Shown one piece after another: positions 34,417 through 43,780 of a stretch of 64,000 nt of DNA. Source of the stretch: JANRIG01 sp033765235 (GTDB lineage: Bacteria > Bacteroidota > Bacteroidia > Cytophagales > UBA9547); contig JANRIG010000035.1 in NCBI GenBank assembly GCA_033765235.1, forward strand, positions 33,242 to 97,241, read 5' to 3'. Within the stretch, counting starts at the first letter, position 1. Every line of letters starts with the position of its first letter. The notes beneath the pieces are model-generated. The model did not search any database and was not told the DNA's origin. It saw only the letters and a list, made by a program, of their open reading frames with translations. The position numbers and the translations under genes are program-made.

Positions 34417-35946
34417 CTACTCCCACTCTATGGTGGCCGGAGGTTTAGAACTTATATCATATACTACACGATTCACACCTTTCACTTTGTTAATTATCTC
34501 ATTGGATATATCGGCCAAAAAATCATAGGGCAAGTGTGCCCAGTCTGCCGTCATACCATCTGTACTGGTTACAGCACGCAGAGCTACTACATTTTCATAG
34601 GTGCGCTCATCGCCCATGACACCTACAGACTGTACAGGTAGCAATATAGTGCCTGCCTGCCACACCTTGTCATATAATCCTTTGGCCTTGAGCCCTTGTA
34701 TAAATATATGGTCTGCCTCTTGCAAAACCTGTATTTTTTGCGGAGTTATTTCGCCCGGTATTCGTATAGCAAGTCCGGGACCGGGAAATGGGTGCCTGTG
34801 TAGTATGTCTGTATGAAGTCCGAGCTCCTTGCCTACCTTGCGCACCTCATCTTTGAAAAGCATTTTGAGTGGCTCTACTATTTTCAGGTTCATTTTATCG
34901 GGCAAGCCTCCTACATTGTGATGCGACTTGATGGTGGCCGACGGTCCTTTGACAGATACTGACTCTATCACATCAGGGTATATGGTACCTTGCGCAAGCC
35001 ACTTTATATCATGTAGTTTACGAGCTTCACTATCAAATACTTCTATAAATGTTTTGCCTATGGCTTTTCTTTTTTGCTCAGGGTCTGATAGCTTTTGAAG
35101 GGCATTGTAAAATTCATTTTTGGCATCTACACCTACCACATTAAGTCCCATGTGGTGGTAGCTTTTTAATACATTCTCAAATTCATCTTTGCGTAGCAAT
35201 CCATTATCCACAAATATACAATGCAAATGTGCACCAATGGCCTTGTGTAATAATAGTGCTGCCACTGAGCTGTCTACACCACCTGACAGACCAAGCAGCA
35301 CATAATCGTTTGTCAGCATATTTTGCAATGCAGATACAGTATCGCTCACAAAGCCTGCGGGTGTCCAGTCGGGGATGGCTTGGCAAATATTTATTACAAA
35401 GTTTTGTATCAGTAGTTTGCCATGTTGCGAGTGTGTCACCTCCGGATGAAATTGTATGCCATAGGTATGTTCGCCATTTAGGGCAAAGGCTGCTACTTTT
35501 ACACTATCTGTAGAGGCAATGATTTGGGCATCATGCGGTATTTCTATGATACTGTCGCCATGGCTCATCCATACTTCACTATGTGCAGGTATGCCTGCTA
35601 ATAGTGGGCATTGATTATGGATTGTACTTAGCTTTGCTCTACCGTATTCTCTGGTATTAGCCGCTTGCACCTTACCTCCATGCATGTGCGCCAGCAACTG
35701 TGCACCATAGCATACCCCTAAAAGTGGAATTTTTTTTCTGAAAATATTAATATCAATACCGGGCGCATTGTCATCGCGCACTGAGGCTGGACTACCTGAT
35801 AGTATCACCCCTGCTATTCCTACAAGGCTATCCGGAATTTTATTATATGGGTGTATTTCACAATATACATTAAGTTCTCGTACTCTTCGTGCTATGAGCT
35901 GAGTATATTGAGAACCAAAATCTAATATCAATATTTTTGTATGCAT
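34417..35946 (-). CDS. guaA: GMP synthase (glutamine-hydrolysing)
   Basis: Converts XMP to GMP. It has 509 residues: glutamine amidotransferase domain with C79 (GVCYGAQ), H167 and E169 (FHPEVTHS); ATP pyrophosphatase domain with the PP-loop SGGVDSS at 221-227; and dimerisation domain ending KPPATIEWE, the typical GuaA C-terminus. Complete. A TAAATTTG -7 box with a correctly spaced TTG lies only four bases before the ATG. Confidence 0.97.
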   Translation of the reverse strand: MHTKILILDFGSQYTQLIARRVRELNVYCEIHPYNKIPDSLVGIAGVILSGSPASVRDDNAPGIDINIFRKKIPLLGVCYGAQLLAHMHGGKVQAANTREYGRAKLSTIHNQCPLLAGIPAHSEVWMSHGDSIIEIPHDAQIIASTDSVKVAAFALNGEHTYGIQFHPEVTHSQHGKLLIQNFVINICQAIPDWTPAGFVSDTVSALQNMLTNDYVLLGLSGGVDSSVAALLLHKAIGAHLHCIFVDNGLLRKDEFENVLKSYHHMGLNVVGVDAKNEFYNALQKLSDPEQKRKAIGKTFIEVFDSEARKLHDIKWLAQGTIYPDVIESVSVKGPSATIKSHHNVGGLPDKMNLKIVEPLKMLFKDEVRKVGKELGLHTDILHRHPFPGPGLAIRIPGEITPQKIQVLQEADHIFIQGLKAKGLYDKVWQAGTILLPVQSVGVMGDERTYENVVALRAVTSTDGMTADWAHLPYDFLADISNEIINKVKGVNRVVYDISSKPPATIEWE

Positions 35947-35950
35947 GGCA

Positions 35951-35978
35951 CAAATTTAATGTCATTTGTGAAATGCAA
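35951..35978 (-). promoter_or_regulatory. Promoter of guaA, possibly leaderless
   Basis: Minus strand: TTG (35978-35976), 17 bases, TAAATTTG (35958-35951), then four bases to the guaA ATG at 35946. The consensus match is good, and transcription would begin at or next to the start codon. Confidence 0.5.
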
Positions 35979-36351
35979 GAATATTATTATCAATTTTGAA
36001 TATTAACTTTGCATTATGTATTATTTTTTAGATTGCCGGCTGTCATATTATAATATGTGAGATTGTGTGACATGAGTTGGTGAATGAATTATGATTTTGT
36101 CATACCACCCATGGGAAGCAGTCTTAAAATGGATTAGATTGCTTCGCGCATACCTTTGACATGTTATTTAAAATACTGTTATTCAATTAATTGTATTTAT
36201 AAAGCTAATTTTTCTTTTGTCATAAAAAATCAGTGTTTATAGTTTCGTATTTACTCATGCCGTATGGCATCGTTTTTAAAAAGCCGGCTTGTAAATCATT
36301 CGCACATCCTCCGCTGACTCTCAATGACAATAAGAAAAGAATAGGACGCAT
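35979..36351. other. Intergenic region with decayed palindromes
   Basis: No convincing gene. It holds a 14-base perfect AT palindrome at 36044-36057 and a REP-like hairpin at 36099-36160 described separately. The block 36260-36335 is less AT-rich; read on the minus strand it contains GTCATTGAGAG, a possible remnant of a dispersed REP-type repeat. An open frame on the plus strand from 36233 runs antisense into bioD and is not credible. Confidence 0.5.
36099..36160. repeat. REP-like inverted repeat
   Basis: GAAGCAGTCT (36115-36124) pairs with AGATTGCTTC (36136-36145), ten pairs with one G-T wobble, and an 11-base loop. It is flanked by GTCA (36099-36102) and TGAC (36157-36160), an outer inverted repeat. 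Repeats of the general form GTCA...GAAGCAATCT...GATTGCTTC...TGAC are widespread in bacterial genomes, so this looks like a dispersed palindromic repeat. Other copies are not seen in the window. Confidence 0.45.
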
Positions 36352-36957
36352 TCACAATTTTATACCTGCTGCATATTTTGCTATTACTTCCTTATTTATC
36401 ACAGGCTCAGGCAAAATTCTAAAAAGCATTTCTATACCGGTCATTTTAGTTATTACTCGTTCGGTAGCAGTATTGGGCTCGCCGTTGTATACTATTCCTT
36501 TTATGTCAATATTTTTTCTTCTCAGCTCATTGATAGTGAGCAGTGTGTGATTTATGCTGCCCAAATAGTTTTTTGATATTATGATTACTTTTGCGCTACA
36601 CTTGGCTATCACATCTGCCATAGTGTAGCTCTCATAGTCTATAGGTACCATCACACCACCGGCACCTTCTATCACCAAATCATTGGTGGTGGCTGGCAAT
36701 ATTATGCTTTGGAGTGATATATCCACATGTGATAGCTCTGCAGCATGGTGTGGCGATACAGGTTGCTCAAATTTGTATGACTCCGTATGTATACATGTTA
36801 TACTATTGGAAATGAGAGACTTTACCACTTCGCTATCAGTAGGCGAGGTGCCACATTGTATGGGTTTCCAATAGTCAGCTTTCAGGTGCTCGCATACTAT
36901 GGAGGCACACACTGTTTTGCCTACATCTGTGCCTATGGCGGTGATGAAATATTTCAA
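36352..36957 (-). CDS. bioD: Dethiobiotin synthetase
   Basis: BioD closes the ureido ring of dethiobiotin using CO2 and ATP. It has 201 residues. The P-loop GTDVGKT is at residues 9-15, with KPIQCGTSP-type and EGAGGVMVPID substrate segments. A TTG start at 36957 gives the right N-terminus (MKYFITAIGTDVGKT); an in-frame TAA lies 9 bases upstream and no ATG fits. It stands alone, with bioA about 15 kb away. Confidence 0.93.
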   Translation of the reverse strand: MKYFITAIGTDVGKTVCASIVCEHLKADYWKPIQCGTSPTDSEVVKSLISNSITCIHTESYKFEQPVSPHHAAELSHVDISLQSIILPATTNDLVIEGAGGVMVPIDYESYTMADVIAKCSAKVIIISKNYLGSINHTLLTINELRRKNIDIKGIVYNGEPNTATERVITKMTGIEMLFRILPEPVINKEVIAKYAAGIKL

Positions 36958-37279
36958 AATTATTAATTAATTAATAAGTTGAGTACAAATTTACTACAAC
37001 TGTTTGTAAGTTTTTACGTAATAGATGTATAAATAAGTACAAATTATTAATAGCATATATCATATATCCACATTAAGTGTAGGTTACAAATGTCTTAATT
37101 GCAGATATTTACAAAAAATTAATCATTTCTTAACTTTACATTTTTAAGATATTAGTATATTTGTGCAGCAGTTATAAAAAACTAATAAATAACCAAATAT
37201 GAAATACCCTCTATGGCTATATAGTATCAAAGCCAATTAGTATGGAGTAAATCATATTACCAAAAAAAATTATATTACC
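36958..37279. other. Intergenic region between bioD and the CheY-like gene
   Basis: AT-rich and without a gene. A TATATTTG box at 37156-37163 followed by GTGCAGC resembles a Bacteroidota -7 element and could drive the CheY-like gene, leaving a leader of about 110 bases. No TTG at the right distance is seen. No other structure recognised. Confidence 0.4.
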
Positions 37280-37696
37280 ATGAAGCAAGAACCTAAGTTT
37301 TCTACTGTGATGTTGATAGATGACAACGAAATAGACAATCTTATCAACCAAAAAATGATTGAGTCATTGAATTTTTGTTCAAATATTCTCATTCATTCGG
37401 GTGCAAAGAGCGCACTTGAATATCTTAAAAACATAGACCGCATCAAGCACGGTGCTGAAAACTATCTGCCTGAGTTGATATTTTTAGACATTGATATGCC
37501 AATTATGGATGGGTTTCAATTTTTAGAAGAGTTTGAAAAAATGAGTGATACCGTCAAAAATGTTTCCAAAATAGTGTTACTCACATCATCATTAGACCCC
37601 AAAGATATTTCTAAGTCTAAGTCAAACAAATTTATTCACAAATTCATCAACAAACCTCTCTCTCAAGAGGCCTTGTCGAAGTTTTTAGGAGCTTAA
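37280..37696 (+). CDS. CheY-like response regulator, single receiver domain
   Basis: A 138-residue receiver domain with no output domain. Acidic pair D14-D15 (MLIDDNEIDN), phosphoacceptor D70 (FLDIDMPIMDG), the conserved Thr/Ser in VLLTSS and the Lys in INKPLS are all present, so it should be phosphorylatable. No histidine kinase is nearby. Its end overlaps the end of the convergent helical-repeat gene by 12 bases. Confidence 0.92.
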   Translation: MKQEPKFSTVMLIDDNEIDNLINQKMIESLNFCSNILIHSGAKSALEYLKNIDRIKHGAENYLPELIFLDIDMPIMDGFQFLEEFEKMSDTVKNVSKIVLLTSSLDPKDISKSKSNKFIHKFINKPLSQEALSKFLGA

Positions 37697-39118
37697 TTTT
37701 TCTGCCAAGTCCGGCTTAAGGAGTATATATTTGAGCGGTGTATAGTGCTCTATCTTAGACAAATTCAGCTTAGGCATGGTCATGCGTATTTTAGTACCTT
37801 TGCTTCTTCCTGTGCCTGTAAGAGATATTTTCATGATTTTGTTGATGGTTATGATATAGTCAAACTGTTTTCTGCCCAACATCCTGATTTGGCGCTGCAC
37901 ACTGCTCATGGTTTGTACATACAAGTCATATTCATCCATTAGGCAATATAGTACACACAAAAATGTTTTTATCTCTACCATCAGTACTGGATACTTTTTG
38001 AGCCCTACTTCGTTGAACATCAGATTTATAGTTTTAGCTGCAAGTTCATATTTATCATTGTAATAATATAGCAAGGCCATGTAGCAGTGATAAGACACAT
38101 ATTTGGCAGTATCGTGTGTGTCGCATTCAAAATCGGCAAATATCATTTTTGTCTCCTCCAATATGTCAGAGAGTGCTACTACTTTAGACTGTATAGTGTC
38201 AAGCTTGATAGTGAGAAATAAAGGTGTGAAAGTATAAAAACTAAAATTTGACAAAAATACGTTGGCATTGTAGTTTACCTCGTCCCAATATCTTTCATTG
38301 TTTTGTATATCGTTTTGCTTCCATGCCATTAATAGTCGCAAAAAGTCAAATACCAACCTCAAGTGGTGATAGTTGCCATCGCTGGCATATTGGTCAAATA
38401 TACGTTCGGCTTTTTCAAAATTTTGGAGCAGTGCTGCATTATTTGGTTTTGGATTAAACATGATTTCGTGAAATATGCTTGCACAACTTTGATAAATAAA
38501 TAGCCTGTGCGATTGGTACAGGTTTGCGATATTATCTATTTCTTTGAGTAGCATAGCCAACTCAGCCACACAATTAGGGTCGTTGCTCAAGTAATATTGT
38601 CCATATTTGGTAAAATAGGTAGTTAATAAGTCCTCGGCCTTGTCCATAGCAAGGTTAAATGCTATGTGTTTGTTGTATAATTGTGAAAAATGATAGTGGT
38701 CGGAGGTATTTATATGCAGTTTTTTGAGCGATTTGTATATGATTATGAGCTCATTGCTCAAGTCATAGTCTATTAATTCTTTTTCCAGTTTTTTGAGTGT
38801 AGCTATGATAATGGTGCGTTTTTTGGTAAACATAAGCTCGTTCACATTGGCCACCCTTCGCAGTATTTCTGTTTTGGGGCTTTCCATCTGTGTTACTAAA
38901 TATTCCTCTATTTTTTCGTTCAGCCTTGAGCGCAAAGTGTAATATGCATTAGAGTTCACTTCCAGCTCTGTCATGATCTTGTTGTCTGAGAGCTGTTTCT
39001 CTTTAAGATACTTGAGTAACAGTGCAGATTTTTCTGCACTGTTATCCATCAGATGATTGTAAATGTACTTGAAGTCCTCATCTGATAACTGCCTGATAAT
39101 GTTTTTTAATTTCGACAT
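37685..39118 (-). CDS. Hypothetical helical-repeat protein, Bacteroidota type
   Basis: Not recognised. It is 477 residues, soluble, almost entirely helical, with paired aromatic helices resembling TPR-like repeats (YVSYHCYMALLYYYNDKYELAAKTI). The N-terminal 80 residues (LSDEDFKYIYNHLMDNSAEKSALLLKYL, then YYTLRSRLNEKIEEYL) look like a helix-turn-helix or dimerisation region. It faces a CheY-like regulator tail to tail with a 12-base overlap. A regulatory or scaffold role is possible but unproved. Confidence 0.8.
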   Translation of the reverse strand: MSKLKNIIRQLSDEDFKYIYNHLMDNSAEKSALLLKYLKEKQLSDNKIMTELEVNSNAYYTLRSRLNEKIEEYLVTQMESPKTEILRRVANVNELMFTKKRTIIIATLKKLEKELIDYDLSNELIIIYKSLKKLHINTSDHYHFSQLYNKHIAFNLAMDKAEDLLTTYFTKYGQYYLSNDPNCVAELAMLLKEIDNIANLYQSHRLFIYQSCASIFHEIMFNPKPNNAALLQNFEKAERIFDQYASDGNYHHLRLVFDFLRLLMAWKQNDIQNNERYWDEVNYNANVFLSNFSFYTFTPLFLTIKLDTIQSKVVALSDILEETKMIFADFECDTHDTAKYVSYHCYMALLYYYNDKYELAAKTINLMFNEVGLKKYPVLMVEIKTFLCVLYCLMDEYDLYVQTMSSVQRQIRMLGRKQFDYIITINKIMKISLTGTGRSKGTKIRMTMPKLNLSKIEHYTPLKYILLKPDLAEKLSS

Positions 39119-39489
39119 AACTACTTAAAAGTATATAAAAATTGATTAATATCCAAACCTAAATATAATAATATTATTAAACAATACTTTGATAAAATAT
39201 GTTTCATAGCCGTCATAATTATACTTAAAAGTATCAATGAGTGAATTATCACTGATAGTATGTAAATAATATTCATTAAATATAATTTGTATTAAAATAT
39301 TATAATAGATGTAAAAATGTACTTTTTGTCGTATGAGTAGTGTTTTTAAAACCATATTTTTATATTTTTAATATTTTTTTTAAATTTTATGTTAAATTTT
39401 TACCTTGTTTTATTGTTTTATTATTTTTTTGTTATACATTTGTTAAAAATTTAACAATTAATAATTTATTTAATATTTAACCTATTTCT
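39119..39489. other. AT-rich intergenic region upstream of the porin gene
   Basis: No gene is credible here. The region is over 80% A and T by eye, with several near-palindromic stretches (TAAAAATTTA types). The only clear signal is the porin promoter at 39413-39442. A short minus-strand open frame at 39146-39355 looks random. Confidence 0.6.
39413..39442 (+). promoter_or_regulatory. Promoter of the porin-amt genes
   Basis: TTG at 39413-39415, 19 bases, TACATTTG at 39435-39442: a full TTG-N-TAnnTTTG match. The leader to the porin ATG at 39490 would be about 42 bases. Confidence 0.5.
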
Positions 39490-40923
39490 ATGAAAAAGAC
39501 AATTTACTCTCTTGCTTTGGGTCTTACGGCTGTTTCGTATGCAATTGCACAAGACAGCACGGCTGCCAAACCTGCCGACAGCGGCAAGTTTACCATCAAT
39601 GGTTATATTGACTCATACTATCTTACCTCGTTCAACAATCCTAAATCCGGCAACCTATCAGGTTATCATGCTAACTATGGCGGACCAGGCTCAGATGGCA
39701 CTACTATATATTATGGCTTTGGAAGAGCATTTGACAGACTTACAGACCAGTTTGCATTAGGTCTTGTACAAATGAGGCTAGCTTACACTACCTCCAAATC
39801 AGAAATGGTTATAGACTTGACTTTCGGTCCCAATGCTTCGCTTGGTAACTTTGGCAATAATGCTCCTTATGGTACTTATAATGGCACATATGGAGGATAT
39901 GCCAATGGTTATTTCCCCATAAATGCTAACCAAGCTATGCTGTATGGAGCTGCTTCTCCCATTAAGCAGGCATACTTTAAGTACAATATTACCGATAAGC
40001 TAAGCTTCACAGTAGGTCAGTTCGGTACTCATATTGGGTATGAAGTAATAGATGCTCCTGTAAATTTTCATTATTCGCTCTCTAACTTGTTTAACAATGG
40101 TCCATTCTACCATGTAGGTGGTAAAATAAACTATTCGTTTTCTGATAAGTTTGGTGTAATGGCCGGAGTGGTAAACAACTGGGATGCTTTAACAGATTGG
40201 AAAAAACAAAAATCAGTAATAGGACAAGTTTTTTTATCTCCTATATCAGGACTTAACATTTACTTAAACTATATAATAGGTCATAACGATGATGGCTTTA
40301 AAGTAGCCAGATCCAGCACAGTACCAAGCTCAGGATACGGTCCGTTTTCGGGCAGCAACCCCTACTATTCAGGTCCCAGCTATACTCGTCAGCTTATAGA
40401 CCTTACCTTAGGATATCAAATCACTGATAAATTTTACTTAGGTCTTAACGCAGCATATGGTGCTTATAGTTTCAATACTTCCACAGAACCTGTAGGGGTT
40501 AACAAAGCTGCATACTATGCTCTACCTGGCGATCCTGCAGCAGGCGTAGATACTACTACCACTGAATCAGACTGGGCAGTATGGTCATATGGCTCCAACG
40601 GACCTTCATGGTATGGGGCAGCTTTGTATGCAACTTATAAAATTAATGATGTAATATCCATAGGAATAAGAGGAGAGCATTTCAATGACAAAAATGCAGT
40701 ACGATATATAGCTGCCGTGAACAACAGCTTTACAGCCACTATACCTATTACTTTGGCCGAAGGTCATGTAATTATAAAACCTGAATTCAGAATGGATATG
40801 GCTTCATCACCTGCGGGCTCAGCTTCTGCAATAATTATGCCCAAAGGATTGTTTGAAGATAAAGATGGCAACGCTACATGGAATCAGCAGACATTTGGTT
40901 GTGCGTTCATCTACAAATATTAA
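39490..40923 (+). CDS. Outer-membrane porin, OmpL-like beta-barrel
   Basis: A 477-residue exported protein with signal peptide (ending SYAIAQ). The mature part consists of alternating amphipathic strands rich in Tyr, Gly and Asn, starting GKFTINGYIDSYYLTSFNNP, which matches the putative beta-barrel porin-2 (OmpL-like) family. It lies 42 bases before an ammonium transporter; the two probably form an operon, so the porin may let ammonium or related small solutes through the outer membrane. The C-terminus ends in an aromatic residue (FIYKY), as in barrel proteins. Confidence 0.85.
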   Translation: MKKTIYSLALGLTAVSYAIAQDSTAAKPADSGKFTINGYIDSYYLTSFNNPKSGNLSGYHANYGGPGSDGTTIYYGFGRAFDRLTDQFALGLVQMRLAYTTSKSEMVIDLTFGPNASLGNFGNNAPYGTYNGTYGGYANGYFPINANQAMLYGAASPIKQAYFKYNITDKLSFTVGQFGTHIGYEVIDAPVNFHYSLSNLFNNGPFYHVGGKINYSFSDKFGVMAGVVNNWDALTDWKKQKSVIGQVFLSPISGLNIYLNYIIGHNDDGFKVARSSTVPSSGYGPFSGSNPYYSGPSYTRQLIDLTLGYQITDKFYLGLNAAYGAYSFNTSTEPVGVNKAAYYALPGDPAAGVDTTTTESDWAVWSYGSNGPSWYGAALYATYKINDVISIGIRGEHFNDKNAVRYIAAVNNSFTATIPITLAEGHVIIKPEFRMDMASSPAGSASAIIMPKGLFEDKDGNATWNQQTFGCAFIYKY

Positions 40924-40965
40924 TTGTATAATAAATTACACTAACAAAAATAAATTATTAAAATT

Positions 40966-42273
40966 ATGAAAAGAGCCATTCCATTTATAGTACTGATTGC
41001 AGTATCAATTTTAGGGTTAATAATGCCCAACGTACCTACAAGTATAGTCACAGAGGGTATCAACTCAGGTGATACAGCCTGGATGCTCATAGCTACCGCC
41101 TTAGTGTTGCTCATGACCCCCGGATTAGCATACTTTTACGGGGGTATGATAGATAGTAAAAATATCATATCTACTATGCTTCAGAGCTTCATAGCTATGG
41201 GTGTGATATCTGTACTTTGGGTTGTGATTGGATTTTCGCTTGCATTTGGCAACTCTATAGGCGGAGTCATAGGCGACCCTTCCACATTCTTTATGTTTCA
41301 AGGTGTGCTGGATGGTAAGCCTTGGTCATTGGCACCCACCATACCTTTGACATTGTTTGCGTTTTTTCAAATGAAATTTGCCATCATCACTCCCGCACTC
41401 ATATCAGGTACATTCTCTGAGCGTATTCGCTTTGAGTCGTATATATTATTTATATGCCTCTTCAGCCTATTCATATATGCACCTTTGGCGCATATGACAT
41501 GGCATCCTGATGGTTTCTTTTTCAAACTTGGAGTGCTTGATTTTGCAGGAGGCACGGTAGTGCACATGTCTGCAGGTTTGGCAGCATTGGCAGCATCTAT
41601 ATACCTCAAAGGTGATAAAGGCAGCGACCCTCATGCTCCGGCCAATATTCCTTTTGTACTATTGGGTACAGGTTTGCTTTGGTTTGGTTGGTTTGGCTTC
41701 AATGCAGGTAGTGCAGTAGGTGCTGGTACATTGGCAGTGAGCGCATTTGCAGCTACTAATACAGCTTCTGCAGCTGCAGGTCTTGCGTGGGTACTATTCG
41801 ATGTGCTCAAAGGCAAAAAGCCCTCAGCCATAGGCTTTTGTATAGGAGCTGTAGTAGGTTTGGTGGCTATCACTCCGGCCTGTGGTTTTGTTACTATACC
41901 ATCCAGCATATTCATAGGAGTAGTTACAGCTATCATAAGCAATATTGTAGCAGCTTGGAAATCTAAATCCAGCCTTCACGATACTTTAGATGTATTTCCG
42001 TGTCATGGTATTGGAGGTATGATGGGTATGGTCATGACTGCATTATTTGCTAATACAGCTGTGAACAGTGCCAACACTACCGGTAACGGATTGATATTTG
42101 GGGAAACTAATTTATTAACAATACACCTTATGGCACTGGCTATTGTGATAGCGTTTGCATTTTTAGGGTCGTTGTTATTGCTCAAAATTACAGATATGAT
42201 AAGCCCGCTCAAAGCCTCTGATGAGGAATACAAAATGGGTATGGATATTAGCCAACATGGCGAAAGTTTATAG
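40966..42273 (+). CDS. amtB: Ammonium transporter
   Basis: A 435-residue Amt/Rh channel with about eleven membrane helices. The Amt signature DFAGGTVVHMSAGLAALAAS with the first pore histidine and FPCHGIGGMMG with the second are present, and the N-terminal TAWMLIATALVLLMTPGLAYFYGG segment is standard. The usual PII partner gene glnB does not follow; a terminator does. Confidence 0.95.
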   Translation: MKRAIPFIVLIAVSILGLIMPNVPTSIVTEGINSGDTAWMLIATALVLLMTPGLAYFYGGMIDSKNIISTMLQSFIAMGVISVLWVVIGFSLAFGNSIGGVIGDPSTFFMFQGVLDGKPWSLAPTIPLTLFAFFQMKFAIITPALISGTFSERIRFESYILFICLFSLFIYAPLAHMTWHPDGFFFKLGVLDFAGGTVVHMSAGLAALAASIYLKGDKGSDPHAPANIPFVLLGTGLLWFGWFGFNAGSAVGAGTLAVSAFAATNTASAAAGLAWVLFDVLKGKKPSAIGFCIGAVVGLVAITPACGFVTIPSSIFIGVVTAIISNIVAAWKSKSSLHDTLDVFPCHGIGGMMGMVMTALFANTAVNSANTTGNGLIFGETNLLTIHLMALAIVIAFAFLGSLLLLKITDMISPLKASDEEYKMGMDISQHGESL

Positions 42274-42297
42274 TGTGTTTTATTTGGGGTTTAAAAA

Positions 42298-42324
42298 AGA
42301 AGGGGATTTTTATCCCCTTTTTTT
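42298..42324 (+). terminator. Terminator after amtB (bidirectional)
   Basis: AAGGGGAT (42300-42307), loop TTTT, ATCCCCTT (42312-42319), then a run of seven T. It also overlaps the last bases of the converging YdjC-like gene, so it may serve both. Confidence 0.85.
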
Positions 42325-43186
42325 ATTTGCTGCTATATGCTTCTTTTACTGATATTAATTTGATATTGCGCTCATTTATCACCTTTTTTACTTTGTCGCT
42401 TGTCCAAGTTTTAGTGACACCGTGGCGGTCAAGTGCTACATTTTCATATCCTTTGTGTAATATGCTTTGCATCTCTTCTACATCATAGCCGGGGTGCTCT
42501 ACCACATGATAGGTATTGCCGGGTTGTAGGGTCTTGAGCAGTTCTATAAAAGCTGCCTCTTTTTGTTCGGGCGATTTATCACTGCCTGACCATTGACCAC
42601 CATATTTTGTTTTGTTAAGTTCACCAAAATATAGCCCGTATTCTTTGGCAAGCTTTTTTACTATTTCAGTGATTTCAGGTGTAGCATTGATGCATCCCAT
42701 GTGTCCTGTGAGGTGTGATAGTTGTGGTATGTATTTTTTTGCGGTCTCTATCTGGGCTCTAAATTCTTTTTCTACTTCTGCCACATCAACTTTATTTTCG
42801 AGTAGGTAGTTGCCTGCATTTTTGGGCAAAATATCGCCGGGCCATATAAAGGGGCAAAAATATCCGTCAGGGTTTCTCAATGTTTTGGCTTCGGTCATAG
42901 GTCGCCACTTTATGTTTGTCCATTCGCTGGTGAGGCATAGGTGTACACCTACATCATAGCCCGGATTTTGTGCAAGCATACTCGCTGCTTCCATAAACCA
43001 TGGGGAGGGCACAATCACTTCTACTGAGCGTGCTATGCCTTGCTTATATACGTCTATACATGCCCTATTCACGGCATGGCAAAACCCTATATCATCGGCT
43101 TGTATTATTAGCCTAATATCATTATTAGCCTGATTTTGAGACAATAATTTACTGGAGATGAATAATATAAGTATAATTTTTTTCAT
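42323..43186 (-). CDS. ChbG/YdjC-family carbohydrate deacetylase, secreted
   Basis: A 287-residue protein with signal peptide (ending KLLSQNQ) and a YdjC fold: LIIQADDIGFCHAVNRACID with the metal-binding Asp pair, GYDVGVHLCLTSEW with His, and HLTGHMG with another His. Family members are metal-dependent deacetylases of chito-oligosaccharides. An extracytoplasmic location suggests action on external or periplasmic sugars. Together with the NagB-PIG-L gene 10 kb away it hints at amino-sugar use. Confidence 0.88.
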   Translation of the reverse strand: MKKIILILFISSKLLSQNQANNDIRLIIQADDIGFCHAVNRACIDVYKQGIARSVEVIVPSPWFMEAASMLAQNPGYDVGVHLCLTSEWTNIKWRPMTEAKTLRNPDGYFCPFIWPGDILPKNAGNYLLENKVDVAEVEKEFRAQIETAKKYIPQLSHLTGHMGCINATPEITEIVKKLAKEYGLYFGELNKTKYGGQWSGSDKSPEQKEAAFIELLKTLQPGNTYHVVEHPGYDVEEMQSILHKGYENVALDRHGVTKTWTSDKVKKVINERNIKLISVKEAYSSK

Positions 43187-43291
43187 AATTTTTAATGGAT
43201 TAATGCATAAAAATATAAATATACCTGATATTTATTAATAAAAAATAAATATTAAACCATGCATTGTGTAAAAAAAAGAGAAAGTATTAAT

Positions 43292-43321
43292 AAAAAAAAG
43301 GTCTTAGAATACTGAGACCTT
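43292..43321 (-). terminator. Terminator of the small lipoprotein gene
   Basis: AAGGTCT (43298-43304) pairs with AGACCTT (43315-43321), loop of ten bases; on the minus strand it is followed by a run of T (43299-43292). It lies 26 bases after the lipoprotein stop. Confidence 0.75.
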
Positions 43322-43346
43322 GTATAAACCCTAAGCTTTTTTGATA

Positions 43347-43568
43347 CTACTTAGCTGTAGGAGTACATGTCACGCTTCCACCTGTGTAGGTAGAGTTTCC
43401 GGCACTACAAGCTTTTTTTGCTTCATCTTCGGTAAGCTCTGTGAGGATGGTAGAAGCAGATGCCGATACACCTCCGGAAGTAGCTGTGCATGTACATGTC
43501 CAATCTTTTTTGCTGCTGCATGATGCTATTGCACCTGCAATGAGAGTAGCGAATAATAGTTTTTTCAT
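43347..43568 (-). CDS. Small cysteine-containing lipoprotein
   Basis: A 73-residue protein with a lipoprotein signal: basic start, hydrophobic segment and lipobox AIASC with the modified cysteine at residue 17. The mature part is about 57 residues, rich in Ser and Thr, with four further cysteines (CTC, KKACSAG, TCTP), which could form two disulfides. No family recognised. It has its own terminator and AT-rich flanks. Confidence 0.8.
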   Translation of the reverse strand: MKKLLFATLIAGAIASCSSKKDWTCTCTATSGGVSASASTILTELTEDEAKKACSAGNSTYTGGSVTCTPTAK

Positions 43569-43780
43569 TTTCTAAATTGTTTTTTATGATTTATTAATGC
43601 GTAATAATAATATATTATTTATAAATAGTTAATTTTTTGTATAATATTTTTGAGATGCATATACGTATAATAGTTAGGTACTTATATTAAATAATTATTT
43701 ATTATTGCAAATAATTAACTTTCTGATAACTATATTATGTATATATTAGAAAATAATATATTGAGACTTATAAATTAATT

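Noticed and set aside
36233..36550. Plus-strand open frame near bioD
   Set aside because: Mostly antisense to bioD; the part outside contains only decayed palindrome sequence.
39146..39355. Minus-strand frame in AT-rich gap
   Set aside because: Rich in Ile, Tyr and Asn as expected from random AT DNA; no start context or family.
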